Assembly (NCBI GenBank): GCA_002373325.1
Contig: DFKI01000168.1
Location: 1-46,680 of the forward strand
Length of the DNA: 46,680 nt
Direction of reading: 5' to 3'
DNA from: Treponema sp. UBA3649
GTDB lineage: Bacteria > Spirochaetota > Spirochaetia > Treponematales > Treponemataceae
The translations under genes and the position numbers were made by a program. Below are positions 24,048 through 31,958 of this stretch, in pieces (within the stretch, counting starts at the first letter, position 1; each line of letters begins with the position of its first letter). Below the pieces are notes generated by a model, which worked only from the letters and a program-made list of their open reading frames with translations, was not told where the DNA came from and searched no databases.

Positions 24048-24983
24048 CTAAAATCTCATGCTCACGTTCAGTCCGTTCGGAAGGGCTGTGAATTCCACGT
24101 CCATGTTTCCTGTTTTTCCCGCAAGTGATTTGTTGAGTCCTCCGAAGAAACTGTGAACGAATGGAATGAGAAGTCCGCATGCTGTTCCGATTCCTGCCCC
24201 TGCAAGAACGTCGGTGAAAAAATGGTTGCCGCTTGCCATCCTGAGAGCTCCTGTTCCCAAAGCTATTGCGTAGGATGTCGCTATGACGGGAAGCCTCCAT
24301 TTTGATTCCGGGTAGTAGGCGCAGAATGTGTATGTCATAAAGGCGGCGCTCATGAATGCGTTCATCGTATGTCCGCTTGGCATGGAGAACTCAAAGTCGT
24401 GGTACTTGATTGCGGTCGCGTCGTAGCCGGGAAAATACATGTAGGGTCTTGCGCGCAGAAGGGAAATCTTCATGAAGTCCTTGATTGTCTGTGAGAGAAG
24501 GACTGATTCAAGATACATGACCGAAACAGCGATGCCGTCCTTTTTCGGAAGATTCCTCATCAAAAATTCGCCCCCGTAGACCGTAAGAGGCACAAGAGCC
24601 ATGTCCAGAGCGCATGTGACGGTTCCCAAATCGTCGAGCACCTTGTTGTAGGGGCGCATGGCCCATTTGTCAATAGGAGCTATGACGGAGGAGTCGTAGA
24701 TGTTTCCGCCAAAATCCGGGAGGTCCAAGGTCATCTTGAGAACAAGGGCAGTGATGTAACCTGCAAGGGATGAGCCTGTAATCACGCAGTCGGCAATCAG
24801 GTTGAGCTCAAAGGGGGATTCCTGATAGCGGCTCACGCACATCTCCTCGTCGCTTATGGGCCGGCTCCAGATTCCGTCCTCCTCAAAAATAATCTTTGTC
24901 TCCGCGACAGCAATGGATGGGTTCAGAACCGCAAGTCCGAAAATCAGCATAGAAAAAAATCTCAGGAAAAAATGCCTTCTCAT
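24048..24983 (-). CDS. PAP2-family phosphatase, exported
   Basis: A 311-residue membrane or periplasmic phosphatase of the PAP2 superfamily. The three family motifs are intact: KISLLRARP, SMPSGHT and R-x5-H-x3-D (RMASGNHFFTD). The N-terminus is a signal peptide (cleaved near SIAVA), followed by hydrophobic helices. The start at 24983 has GGAG 7 nt upstream. Members dephosphorylate lipid phosphates such as phosphatidic acid or undecaprenyl pyrophosphate. The protein ends in GLNVSMRF after a soluble stretch. It lies 48 nt downstream of the TrmH gene on the same strand. Confidence 0.88.
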   Translation of the reverse strand: MRRHFFLRFFSMLIFGLAVLNPSIAVAETKIIFEEDGIWSRPISDEEMCVSRYQESPFELNLIADCVITGSSLAGYITALVLKMTLDLPDFGGNIYDSSVIAPIDKWAMRPYNKVLDDLGTVTCALDMALVPLTVYGGEFLMRNLPKKDGIAVSVMYLESVLLSQTIKDFMKISLLRARPYMYFPGYDATAIKYHDFEFSMPSGHTMNAFMSAAFMTYTFCAYYPESKWRLPVIATSYAIALGTGALRMASGNHFFTDVLAGAGIGTACGLLIPFVHSFFGGLNKSLAGKTGNMDVEFTALPNGLNVSMRF

Positions 24984-25031
24984 AATTGTTCTCCAAAAGT
25001 AAAATTCCACCGTGAAAAAATCCACGCTCGT

Positions 25032-25808
25032 CTACCGCACGTTGACTGACGAAAGCTCGTACATGATGATTGAGGCTGCCTGTGCAACATTCAGACTGTC
25101 CACCTGAGGCTCCCCCGTTTCAGAGGCGAATGGAATCAGAACGAGATGGTCCACGTTTTTCCTCACCTCGTCGGATATTCCGTGCTCCTCATTTCCAAGC
25201 ACTATGATTGCTCCCTTGTCCTTGCAGAGAGACGGAAGTTTTCTCGTGCTCTCCTTCGCGTCAAGTGCCGTCCCGATCCTTGCCATCTTTCCTTCCATCG
25301 CGCCAAGCAGCTTGGGGATTGACTTTATGGAATAGACGTTGACGAACTCCATGCCGCCTTCCGCAACACGGTATGAGCTTGTGGTGATTGATGACTGCGC
25401 CTCATCCAAAGGAATGACTATGTTTTTGATTCCGAAAAATGCCGCGCTTCTGACGATTGCACCGAGGTTGTTCGCGTTTCCCACCCTGTCCAAAAGAACC
25501 GCGCTCTCACGTCTCTCAATCCATCCGTCGGTAATGCTTGTGGTAAGCGGAAGAATTTCGGGGCTTTCAATCATGGCGACCACTCCCTGATGATGCACCG
25601 AGCCTGAAAGTCTCTCAAGCTCCACCGGGTCCTTAACCTGATTGTACGGTCTTTTCGCCTCCGCCATCTTTTTGCAGAGTCCGCCGAAACGTGGAGCGAC
25701 ATCGTGAGTAAAATAGAGCCTTGTGATTCTTTCCCATCCGGCCTTTTCCAGAGTCTTCACCGCGGCAAATCCGCAGACGGCCAGCTCATCATTTTTCGAG
25801 TTCTTCAT
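25032..25808 (-). CDS. TrmH/SpoU-family RNA 2'-O-methyltransferase
   Basis: A 258-residue SPOUT methyltransferase. Motif 1 is RVGNANNLGAIVRSAAFFG, motif 2 VLGNEEHGIS and motif 3 SLNVAQAASI, the parts forming the trefoil knot that binds S-adenosylmethionine. An N-terminal about 85-residue substrate-binding domain resembles the RlmB/TrmH group. The target nucleotide cannot be told. The start at 25808 is chosen because a TATAAT box sits only 6 nt upstream; the alternative TTG at 25832 would lie before the promoter. No Shine-Dalgarno is evident, so it is a leaderless candidate. Confidence 0.88.
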   Translation of the reverse strand: MKNSKNDELAVCGFAAVKTLEKAGWERITRLYFTHDVAPRFGGLCKKMAEAKRPYNQVKDPVELERLSGSVHHQGVVAMIESPEILPLTTSITDGWIERRESAVLLDRVGNANNLGAIVRSAAFFGIKNIVIPLDEAQSSITTSSYRVAEGGMEFVNVYSIKSIPKLLGAMEGKMARIGTALDAKESTRKLPSLCKDKGAIIVLGNEEHGISDEVRKNVDHLVLIPFASETGEPQVDSLNVAQAASIIMYELSSVNVR

Positions 25809-25814
25809 TCTTCC

Positions 25815-25843
25815 ATTATAGTCAAAACTCAAATAAAAGTCTA
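25815..25843 (-). promoter_or_regulatory. Promoter of the TrmH gene, 6 nt before its ATG
   Basis: TAGACT (25843-25838), 17-bp spacer, TATAAT (25820-25815), then 6 nt to the ATG at 25808. The predicted start site coincides with or lies next to the start codon. Confidence 0.6.
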
Positions 25844-25884
25844 TAATCTCGCGCTTGGATATGGCCAGACCAAATATGTCATCG

Positions 25885-25957
25885 TGTCATTGCCGTACTT
25901 GATCCCATGTCATTGCCGTACTTGATGTGTCATTGCCGTACTTGATGTGTCATTGCC
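25885..25957 (+). repeat. Tandem partial copies of a palindromic element
   Basis: Three identical 19-bp copies of TGTCATTGCCGTACTTGAT (25885, 25908, 25928) and a truncated fourth (25948-25957) lie just before a complete 83-bp element. Each equals the left arm plus loop of that element's GC-rich hairpin, with one base changed, and lacks the right arm. Together with 25970-26078 this fills most of the 309-bp gap 25809-26117. Confidence 0.85.
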
Positions 25958-25969
25958 AGAGTGGGCTTA

Positions 25970-26052
25970 TGTCATTGCCGGACTTGATCCGGCAATCTTT
26001 AAATGTCAACAATGCAAATAAATAGATTATCGGGTCAAGCCCGATAATGACA
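25970..26052 (+). repeat. 83-bp double-hairpin palindromic element, copy 1
   Basis: The element begins TGTCATTGCCGG and ends CCCGATAATGACA. Inside are one hairpin (ATTGCCGGA, loop CTTGA, TCCGGCAAT), an AT-rich middle, and a second hairpin (ATTATCGGG, loop TCAAG, CCCGATAAT). Copy 2 at 33274-33356 is the same length in opposite orientation. It lies between the divergent trmH and ettA promoters. Confidence 0.93.
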
Positions 26053-26078
26053 CATCTCAACTCTCAACTCTCAACTCT
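26051..26078 (+). repeat. Heptad tract beside element copy 1
   Basis: Three perfect CAACTCT units (26058-26078) after a degenerate CACATCT unit directly adjoin the palindromic element and stop 4 bp before the ettA -35 box. Confidence 0.85.
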
Positions 26079-26082
26079 CCCC

Positions 26083-26111
26083 TTGCCACGAATCATTATC
26101 TTCTATATAAT
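26083..26111 (+). promoter_or_regulatory. Promoter of ettA, 6 nt before its ATG
   Basis: TTGCCA (26083-26088), 17-bp spacer, TATAAT (26106-26111), then 6 nt to the ATG at 26118. There is no Shine-Dalgarno sequence, so a leaderless transcript is likely. Confidence 0.65.
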
Positions 26112-26117
26112 CATGTT

Positions 26118-27881
26118 ATGGCAAAGACTGTTGACGACAAGAAAATTATCTACACCATGGAGCGGGTCTCCCGTTCGTATGGGACGAAAGTTGTGCTGAA
26201 GGACATCAGCATCTCATATTATTACGGTGCGAAAATCGGTGTGATCGGTGAAAACGGAGCCGGTAAATCATCTCTCTTCAAAATCCTTGCGGGCGTGGAC
26301 ACTGATTTTACGGGAGAGACCCATGTTTCCCCAGGATACACGCTCGGATATCTTGAGCAGGAACCACAGCTTGAGGCGGGAAAGACGGTAAAAGAAATCG
26401 TCATGGAAGGCGTGAAGCCCATCACTGATTTGCTCGCTGAATTTGACCAGGTGAACGAGGCATTCGGGGATCCCGACGCTGATTTCGACAAGCTTTGTGC
26501 GAGACAGGCTGAGCTTCAGGAAAAACTTGACGCGGCGGACGCTTGGAACCTTGATGCGAACCTTGAGCTTGCAATGGATGCCCTGCGTTGTCCTCCCCCC
26601 GAGCAGATTGTGGACGTGCTTTCAGGAGGAGAGAGAAGACGCGTGGCATTGTGCCGTCTCCTTTTGCAGCAACCAGACATCCTTCTTTTGGACGAACCTA
26701 CCAACCACCTTGACGCTGAGACCGTCGCTTGGCTTGAGAGACATTTGCAGAACTACAAGGGAACCGTAATCGCCATTACCCACGACCGGTACTTTTTGGA
26801 CAATGTTGCCGGATGGATTTTGGAAATGGACAGGGGCGAGGGATATCCTTTCAAGGGAAATTATTCCGCGTGGCTTGAGGCAAAGGAAAAGAGACTTGCG
26901 CTTGAGGAAAAACAGGCTTCCGTGCGTCAGAAACAGATGCAGGAAGAGCTTGAGTGGATTCATGCGGGCGCGAAGGGAAGACAGGCGAAACACAAGGAGC
27001 ACATCACGAAGTACGAGCAGCTTCTTGCCGAGGAAAGCAAGCGCGTGACATTGAAGGACTCCCAGATTTCAATCCCTGCAGGACCAAGGCTTGGCAATGT
27101 GGTGATTGACGCGGAAAAGCTTACCAAGAGTTTTGACGACCGCGTTCTTTTTGAGAACCTTGATTTCCATATTCCAGCGGGAGCCGTAGTTGGAATCGTG
27201 GGACCGAACGGTGCAGGTAAGACGACCCTCTTCAAGATGATTGCGACCGCAGCAGGTCAGAAAGTCCAGATGCCCGACGGAAGCGAGGGAGAGGAAAAGC
27301 CCGATTCAGGAAAGCTCAAAATCGGTGAGACCGTAAAGCTCGTGTACGTCGATCAGATGAGGAGCAAGCTTGACCCGAACAAGACCGTTTGGGAAATGCT
27401 TTCGGGAGGGGCTGATTTAGTCCGGCTTGGTGCCGTAGATGAGAAGGGACGACCTTTGAACGGAGCCGTGCGTGAGGTAAACAGCCGCGCCTACTGCTCT
27501 TGGTTCAATTTCAACGGAGCCGAGCAGAGTAAAAAAATCAGCGTGCTTTCAGGAGGAGAAAAGAACAGGCTCAACATGGGCATGATGTTCAAGGAAGCCG
27601 GCAACGTTTTGCTTTTGGACGAGCCGACCAACGACCTTGACATTACGACCACCCGATCTCTTGAGGAGGCAATCAACGAGTTCGCCGGTGTGGTTTTAGT
27701 AATCAGCCACGACCGATATTTCCTGGACCGAATCTGCACTCATATCCTTGCGTTCGAGAACAACAGCGAGGTGAAATGGTTCGAGGGCAACTGGAGCGAC
27801 TATGCCGAGTGGAGGAAAAAGATGCTCGGTGACGACGCTGACAGACCGCATAAGACCATGTACAGAAAACTGGTGCGCTAG
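26118..27881 (+). CDS. ettA: Energy-dependent translational throttle protein EttA (ABC-F)
   Basis: A 587-residue soluble ABC-F ATPase with two ATP-binding domains and no membrane part. Walker A motifs are GENGAGKSS and GPNGAGKTT; signatures are LSGGERRRVALCRLL and LSGGEKNRLNMG; Walker B motifs are ILLLDEPTNHLD and VLLLDEPTNDLD. The inter-domain linker (about 245-300) is Lys/Glu-rich as in EttA, which binds the ribosomal E site and gates the first steps of elongation by ATP/ADP level. The region between domains and the QMRSKLD stretch fit EttA rather than resistance-type ABC-F proteins. It is followed after 25 nt by a methyltransferase gene. Confidence 0.95.
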   Translation: MAKTVDDKKIIYTMERVSRSYGTKVVLKDISISYYYGAKIGVIGENGAGKSSLFKILAGVDTDFTGETHVSPGYTLGYLEQEPQLEAGKTVKEIVMEGVKPITDLLAEFDQVNEAFGDPDADFDKLCARQAELQEKLDAADAWNLDANLELAMDALRCPPPEQIVDVLSGGERRRVALCRLLLQQPDILLLDEPTNHLDAETVAWLERHLQNYKGTVIAITHDRYFLDNVAGWILEMDRGEGYPFKGNYSAWLEAKEKRLALEEKQASVRQKQMQEELEWIHAGAKGRQAKHKEHITKYEQLLAEESKRVTLKDSQISIPAGPRLGNVVIDAEKLTKSFDDRVLFENLDFHIPAGAVVGIVGPNGAGKTTLFKMIATAAGQKVQMPDGSEGEEKPDSGKLKIGETVKLVYVDQMRSKLDPNKTVWEMLSGGADLVRLGAVDEKGRPLNGAVREVNSRAYCSWFNFNGAEQSKKISVLSGGEKNRLNMGMMFKEAGNVLLLDEPTNDLDITTTRSLEEAINEFAGVVLVISHDRYFLDRICTHILAFENNSEVKWFEGNWSDYAEWRKKMLGDDADRPHKTMYRKLVR

Positions 27882-27906
27882 TTTGAAATCCGGGGCTGGA
27901 GCGAAA

Positions 27907-29130
27907 ATGATTCTTTCCGTTACTTTTTCAAGGCCGGTCAAAAATTGCTCGGACATTCTGGGTCGCCATTATGAAAGGGTCCGCATGTGGAAAGCTTCGG
28001 ACTCTGGACTAAAGGTGAAGGCCGGCTACGAGGCGGATTTTTTTACTTCAACGCAATCCTTCAGAAAAAATCTTTCGGAGGACGAGGCGCTTGATTTTAT
28101 AAAAAAACATTCTGGCACAACATTCAGAACCGCCGTACAAAGAACGGAAGATGAGGAAATCACCGTGCTTTCAAACAGGCATGGTGAAATCAGGACGCTT
28201 AGAAAAAAGATTCGAAATCCTGTTGCTGCAAGCGGAAGGTTCAGCAAGGAAAAAAATTACATCATTCAGGAAGGAAAGCCGGTTCCATTTTTGGTGGAGC
28301 TTGGAGTGATGAGTAAAGAAGGAAAGGTGATTGCTGCAAAATATGACAAATTCCGTCAGATTAACCGGTTCCTTGAATACATCCGCGACGTGCTTCCTGA
28401 TTTGAAAAAACTCTGTGCGGGGCAAAATGGAAGCGAGGCATTTTCAAAGGAGCGTCCTCTCAGGATAGTTGATTTTGGATGCGGCAAATCCTATCTGACA
28501 TTCGCACTTTATTATTATCTGCTTGATTGTGAAAAAATCCCGGTGGAGATTACGGGGCTTGATTTAAAGGAAGACGTGATAAAAAACTGTGCGTCCCTTG
28601 CGGAAAAGCTGGGATGTACCGGACTTCATTTTTACATTGGAAATGCGTCTGATTTTTCCAAAGAAGAAAATCCAGACATGATTGTAACTCTCCATGCCTG
28701 CGACACCGCTACTGATTTTGCATTGAACCATGCCCTTCGATGCTCTTCCAAAGTGATTCTTTCCGTCCCTTGCTGCCAGCACGAAATCAATTTGCAGATT
28801 GAGAAAAACGGAAAGTCTTCCAATGAAAATCCCTTCGCTTCTTTTACGAGGTATGGCCTTATCCGCGAGAGATTTTCTGCCCTTGCAACCGATGCAATCC
28901 GAGCGGAAATCCTTGAGCAGGCAGGCTACTCGGTTCAGCTTCTTGAGTTCATCGACATGGAGCACACTCCGAAAAATCTTTTGATACGTGCCGTGAAAAA
29001 ATCATGCGGAAATTCAAAATCCATTTCGGATAAAATCAGAGTGGAAGAGGAGTCACGGAAGAGGGTGGAGAATCTGCTTTCAAATCTTGGTGTGGAGCAG
29101 ACTCTTTCGAACTTGAGATGCAGCAAGTAA
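27907..29130 (+). CDS. Class I SAM-dependent methyltransferase (Methyltransf_32-like)
   Basis: A 407-residue cytoplasmic protein. An N-terminal about 170-residue region of unknown fold leads to a Rossmann methyltransferase domain with motif I VDFGCGKSYLTFAL (about 187-200), acidic motif II GLDLKED, and a post-II MIVTLHACDTATD. The later SVPCCQHE motif, with paired Cys, is characteristic of this family. The substrate is not known; relatives are thought to act on RNA. The start at 27907 has GGAG 5 nt upstream, while longer frames overlap ettA. Probably co-transcribed with ettA. Confidence 0.85.
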   Translation: MILSVTFSRPVKNCSDILGRHYERVRMWKASDSGLKVKAGYEADFFTSTQSFRKNLSEDEALDFIKKHSGTTFRTAVQRTEDEEITVLSNRHGEIRTLRKKIRNPVAASGRFSKEKNYIIQEGKPVPFLVELGVMSKEGKVIAAKYDKFRQINRFLEYIRDVLPDLKKLCAGQNGSEAFSKERPLRIVDFGCGKSYLTFALYYYLLDCEKIPVEITGLDLKEDVIKNCASLAEKLGCTGLHFYIGNASDFSKEENPDMIVTLHACDTATDFALNHALRCSSKVILSVPCCQHEINLQIEKNGKSSNENPFASFTRYGLIRERFSALATDAIRAEILEQAGYSVQLLEFIDMEHTPKNLLIRAVKKSCGNSKSISDKIRVEEESRKRVENLLSNLGVEQTLSNLRCSK

Positions 29131-29144
29131 TGTGAGGCTTAAAA

Positions 29145-29744
29145 ATGAAAATGGATGAAATGATTGTGCGGACTTTTGACATGAAGAACATTCCGCTCAT
29201 GCTCGACGTGCTTACTCCCATGTGGTGCGCGCCTTATGGTGACGAGGAGTACAGACGCTTTTCCGTGGAGAACATCGTGCGGAACAACATCTTTGAGAAT
29301 GACTACCGCTTTCAGCTCGTGGACAAAAACGACGGCTCTTTTCTTTCAGCTGCTTTTTTCGCAAGGAAGACTGACGTGAACAAGGCAGCCGAGTGGCTCT
29401 CCGAAAATTTCAAGTACCCGGACGACGCGATGATTCCCCTTAGCCTTAGCACTGAGTACATTGACATTATGGACGAGCGCACGAGAAGCCTGATGAAAGA
29501 GAGCGACATTCAGATGACCCTTTTCGTGAGCAGAAAAAGCGGCGCGGGCTCCATCCTTCTTGAGTCTGTCCTTGAGAGATTGCGGGGCGAGGGATGGAAA
29601 AATCTTTTTCTCTGGACCGACTGCGAGTGCAACTGGGAATGGTACGTCAGGCACGGATTCTCACTTCTTCGAAAGGATGAGTACGATAGGTTCAGCGACG
29701 GAGACGAAAAATACTGGACCTACATTTTCAAAAAAGCTATCTAA
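29145..29744 (+). CDS. GNAT-family acetyltransferase
   Basis: A 199-residue protein. The C-terminal half looks like a GNAT fold: a strand then SGAGSILLESVLERL, with the GxG acetyl-CoA pyrophosphate loop, followed by FLWTDCECNWEWYVRHGF, where the W-x-x-x-GF ending is typical. The N-terminal half is less conserved. GAGG lies 7 nt before the ATG at 29145. Acceptor unknown. Its stop codon adjoins a strong AT-rich hairpin shared with the convergent gene. Confidence 0.75.
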   Translation: MKMDEMIVRTFDMKNIPLMLDVLTPMWCAPYGDEEYRRFSVENIVRNNIFENDYRFQLVDKNDGSFLSAAFFARKTDVNKAAEWLSENFKYPDDAMIPLSLSTEYIDIMDERTRSLMKESDIQMTLFVSRKSGAGSILLESVLERLRGEGWKNLFLWTDCECNWEWYVRHGFSLLRKDEYDRFSDGDEKYWTYIFKKAI

Positions 29745-29781
29745 ATCAATGATTCAAATCAAAGATTTAAATCATTGATTT
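29743..29781. terminator. Convergent AT-rich hairpin over both stop codons
   Basis: Arms 29743-29760 and 29764-29781 pair over 18 positions with one mismatch (C29755 against A29769) around an AAA loop. The plus-strand GNAT stop overlaps the left foot and the minus-strand stop (29767-29769) lies in the right arm. There is no long T tract, so termination strength is uncertain; it may protect both mRNA 3' ends. Confidence 0.55.
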
Positions 29782-30669
29782 GAATCTATTTCCGTTCCAC
29801 CTGTAAACGGATTTCTTTTCCGACGTAAAACGGATGTTGCCGATTGAGTCCGTCTCTCCTTCCTTTGTGACGACGACAATTTCATTTGGGGTTCCGCGCT
29901 CAAGAAGATCGGTGCCGCTCCATTCGTTGTTGTACACGTCATAGGATTTGTCCGGAAAATAAATTATCTGATTTTTAAAATACGGAATCTCAAAGACTGT
30001 CTTCGCAAAACATATTTCGGAAAGCTCCTTCTCGTCGGTCAAAAGACACACGCTGCAATTTTTAATCCTGCCCGCGCCGTATCCCATGTTCTTGATGAAA
30101 AGCACAATGGGTATGTCCTGGATGATTCCAGAATCCTGCACGACCTGAATTTCTGAGCAGGGGTAGGAGCTCACTTTTCCTTTCAATAAAGAAAATCCTG
30201 TAAGCCTCCTTACCAAGTTTCCCCTGATAAAAAGAATCTCGTCCTTGATGTATTCTCCTGAGTCCTCGCCGGGACAGTCAGCGTCATTTTCCTGAAATAA
30301 AAACTGACACGCGACGTAATCATACCGGGCTCCTCCGTTTCTCAAATCGCACTCGCCGTACACGGATGTCATCCAGCGGCCAAGGATATATCCCTCGCCC
30401 AAATAGCAGCTGATTTTGTACCAATGCGCCCAGGCACCCTCGACAAATATTTCTTCCCTGCATCTTTCCTCAACCTTGACAATCTTTCCCGCATCAAGCT
30501 GAAAAAGTACTTTTGAATTCGTGGAGCAGTCCGAGCGGACGTTGATGTTGTTGTCCGTGATGATGCAGCTGTCGCCCCGTCCGATCATGCCGTCGAAGTA
30601 GATTTTTTGAGCATGGACATTCGCCGTAAAAAAAATGCCCAGCAGAATAAAAAATATTTTTCCTCTCAT
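29767..30669 (-). CDS. Exported protein with bacterial SH3-like domain
   Basis: A 300-residue exported protein. Signal peptide with cleavage near NVHAQ, then an SH3b-like module (about 35-100) recognisable in NNINVRSDCSTNSKVLFQLDAGKI-type spacing, as in proteins that bind cell-wall peptides. The remaining 200 residues are beta-rich with several Cys and no recognised family. The start at 30669 is supported by AGGAGG 5 nt upstream. It lies 29 nt after the preceding exported-protein gene in a four-gene minus-strand operon with an acyltransferase. A periplasmic role is inferred. Confidence 0.75.
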   Translation of the reverse strand: MRGKIFFILLGIFFTANVHAQKIYFDGMIGRGDSCIITDNNINVRSDCSTNSKVLFQLDAGKIVKVEERCREEIFVEGAWAHWYKISCYLGEGYILGRWMTSVYGECDLRNGGARYDYVACQFLFQENDADCPGEDSGEYIKDEILFIRGNLVRRLTGFSLLKGKVSSYPCSEIQVVQDSGIIQDIPIVLFIKNMGYGAGRIKNCSVCLLTDEKELSEICFAKTVFEIPYFKNQIIYFPDKSYDVYNNEWSGTDLLERGTPNEIVVVTKEGETDSIGNIRFTSEKKSVYRWNGNRFKSMI

Positions 30670-30698
30670 TTTCGCCTCCTCATAAAGGTTGCTTAAAA

Positions 30699-31787
30699 TC
30701 ATTTGCAAATGACATCCTCAACAAGAATCTTTCCGTCCTGAACTCCGACCGCAACGACTCCCCAAAGATGGTTCAGCGGCTTGAAAGTTTTTCTCCTGAC
30801 TTCCTTCATGGTGTCCCTCTCATAGATTGCCACGGTGTATGAGGAGGCGTATTGCTCTTCCATGTCGAGCGACGCAAAATATTCAGTGCCGTCATAGACA
30901 AAGGTGTTCATAATCATTCCGCCTGCGAAGGTCTCCTTTTTGATTGAGCCGCTTTCTGTGCTCAGGACAAAATCCGCGTTGTCCATTCCATAAGCGTCGA
31001 ATATGATTTTGTTTCCTGCCTGAAAAAAACTGTATTCATCCTGATAGTGTCCCGTGAATTTGATGCTGTCTTTCAGAACTGGTTTTCCGTCCTTGATTTT
31101 GTACCACGCGACGATTGCGGTTCTGTTCTTGTGAAAGTTGTAGACCTTGATGAAAAAATTTTTCTCGTCGATTATGCCGAAGTCATAGATTTCATAGTCT
31201 GGAAAATCCGAGCGCAATGAGCCCAGGTCGATTTTCTTATGCTCCATTGTACTTAAGTCGATGGATTCCAACGCTTTCACGGGAAAATCATATTCCCAGA
31301 TTTCTCCGAAATAAAAAAGCTTGTCCTTCGTTTTGTTGAGCGCAAAACTCTCGGTTCCATGCAGGTAGATTTCATCAGGAGGATACCGTAAAGTTTTGTC
31401 CACCAGGGAGACCTCTTTTCCGCTTTCGATGTTTACCGCGTGCAGTGACGGGGTTATTCGGTTTACGTAATAAACGCATTTTGTGACCGGTGAGTAAACC
31501 GGATTCTCAGGATTGCTGATTGTCGAAATCACTTCTCCGTTTTTTATGATTTTGCATGTGGTGCTGTTTGCGTTCCCGTCATGGATAATATGAAGCTCGG
31601 AGCCTCCTGATTTATACACGTCAGTCCAGCTGATGCTTTCCGTCGTGTTTTCGAACGGTAACTCTTCTATGCTTTTTCCTTTTGTCTGAAAAGACGTGGA
31701 TTTGTCGTTCGCGAAAAGACCCGCTGAAAAAATCAATGTGAATAAAAGCACCGGGATTTTTTTCATAAAGATAAAATGTCTTGTCAT
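30699..31787 (-). CDS. Exported protein, possibly beta-propeller
   Basis: A 362-residue exported protein with signal peptide (cleaved near SAGLFA). The mature part has repeated blocks in which a strand, a Tyr/Phe-rich turn and a polar strand alternate (for example YSPVTKCVYYVNR, FALNKTKDKLFYFG and ILKDS-type turns), similar to TolB/WD-like propellers, but I cannot define blades with confidence. The start at 31787 has GGAGG 6 nt upstream; ORFs beginning further upstream would precede this site. Function unknown. Confidence 0.7.
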   Translation of the reverse strand: MTRHFIFMKKIPVLLFTLIFSAGLFANDKSTSFQTKGKSIEELPFENTTESISWTDVYKSGGSELHIIHDGNANSTTCKIIKNGEVISTISNPENPVYSPVTKCVYYVNRITPSLHAVNIESGKEVSLVDKTLRYPPDEIYLHGTESFALNKTKDKLFYFGEIWEYDFPVKALESIDLSTMEHKKIDLGSLRSDFPDYEIYDFGIIDEKNFFIKVYNFHKNRTAIVAWYKIKDGKPVLKDSIKFTGHYQDEYSFFQAGNKIIFDAYGMDNADFVLSTESGSIKKETFAGGMIMNTFVYDGTEYFASLDMEEQYASSYTVAIYERDTMKEVRRKTFKPLNHLWGVVAVGVQDGKILVEDVICK

Positions 31788-31829
31788 GTTTTCCTCCTCT
31801 CTCCGTCGATGTGACATCCTTGTTTTTCA

Positions 31830-31946
31830 CTAAGCCGTCTTTTTGTTTTTGTAAATCATGCAGATGCAGGCTGCGGTCAGAATATATCCTGCGACGGATA
31901 AAATTATCACGCCTAAATTTTTCAAAATCGCTTTAAGTAGATTCAT
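31830..31946 (-). CDS. 38-residue single-helix membrane protein
   Basis: A small gene too short for routine calling. It encodes 38 residues: a short N-terminus, one hydrophobic helix (about 12-31, with two Cys) and a basic C-terminus (KNKK). AAGGACGG on the coding strand overlaps the end of the acyltransferase gene and lies 6 nt (9 nt from its AAGGA core) before the ATG. The gene starts 12 nt after that stop and is followed by the exported-protein genes. Composition and position suggest an accessory subunit of the membrane acyltransferase; this is inference. Confidence 0.6.
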   Translation of the reverse strand: MNLLKAILKNLGVIILSVAGYILTAACICMIYKNKKTA

Positions 31947-31958
31947 GTAAATCCGTCC

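Noticed and set aside
25885..26052. Possible CRISPR array
   Set aside because: Repeats are 19 bp, spaced by 1-4 bp only or fused to a palindrome, with no unique spacers and no cas genes.
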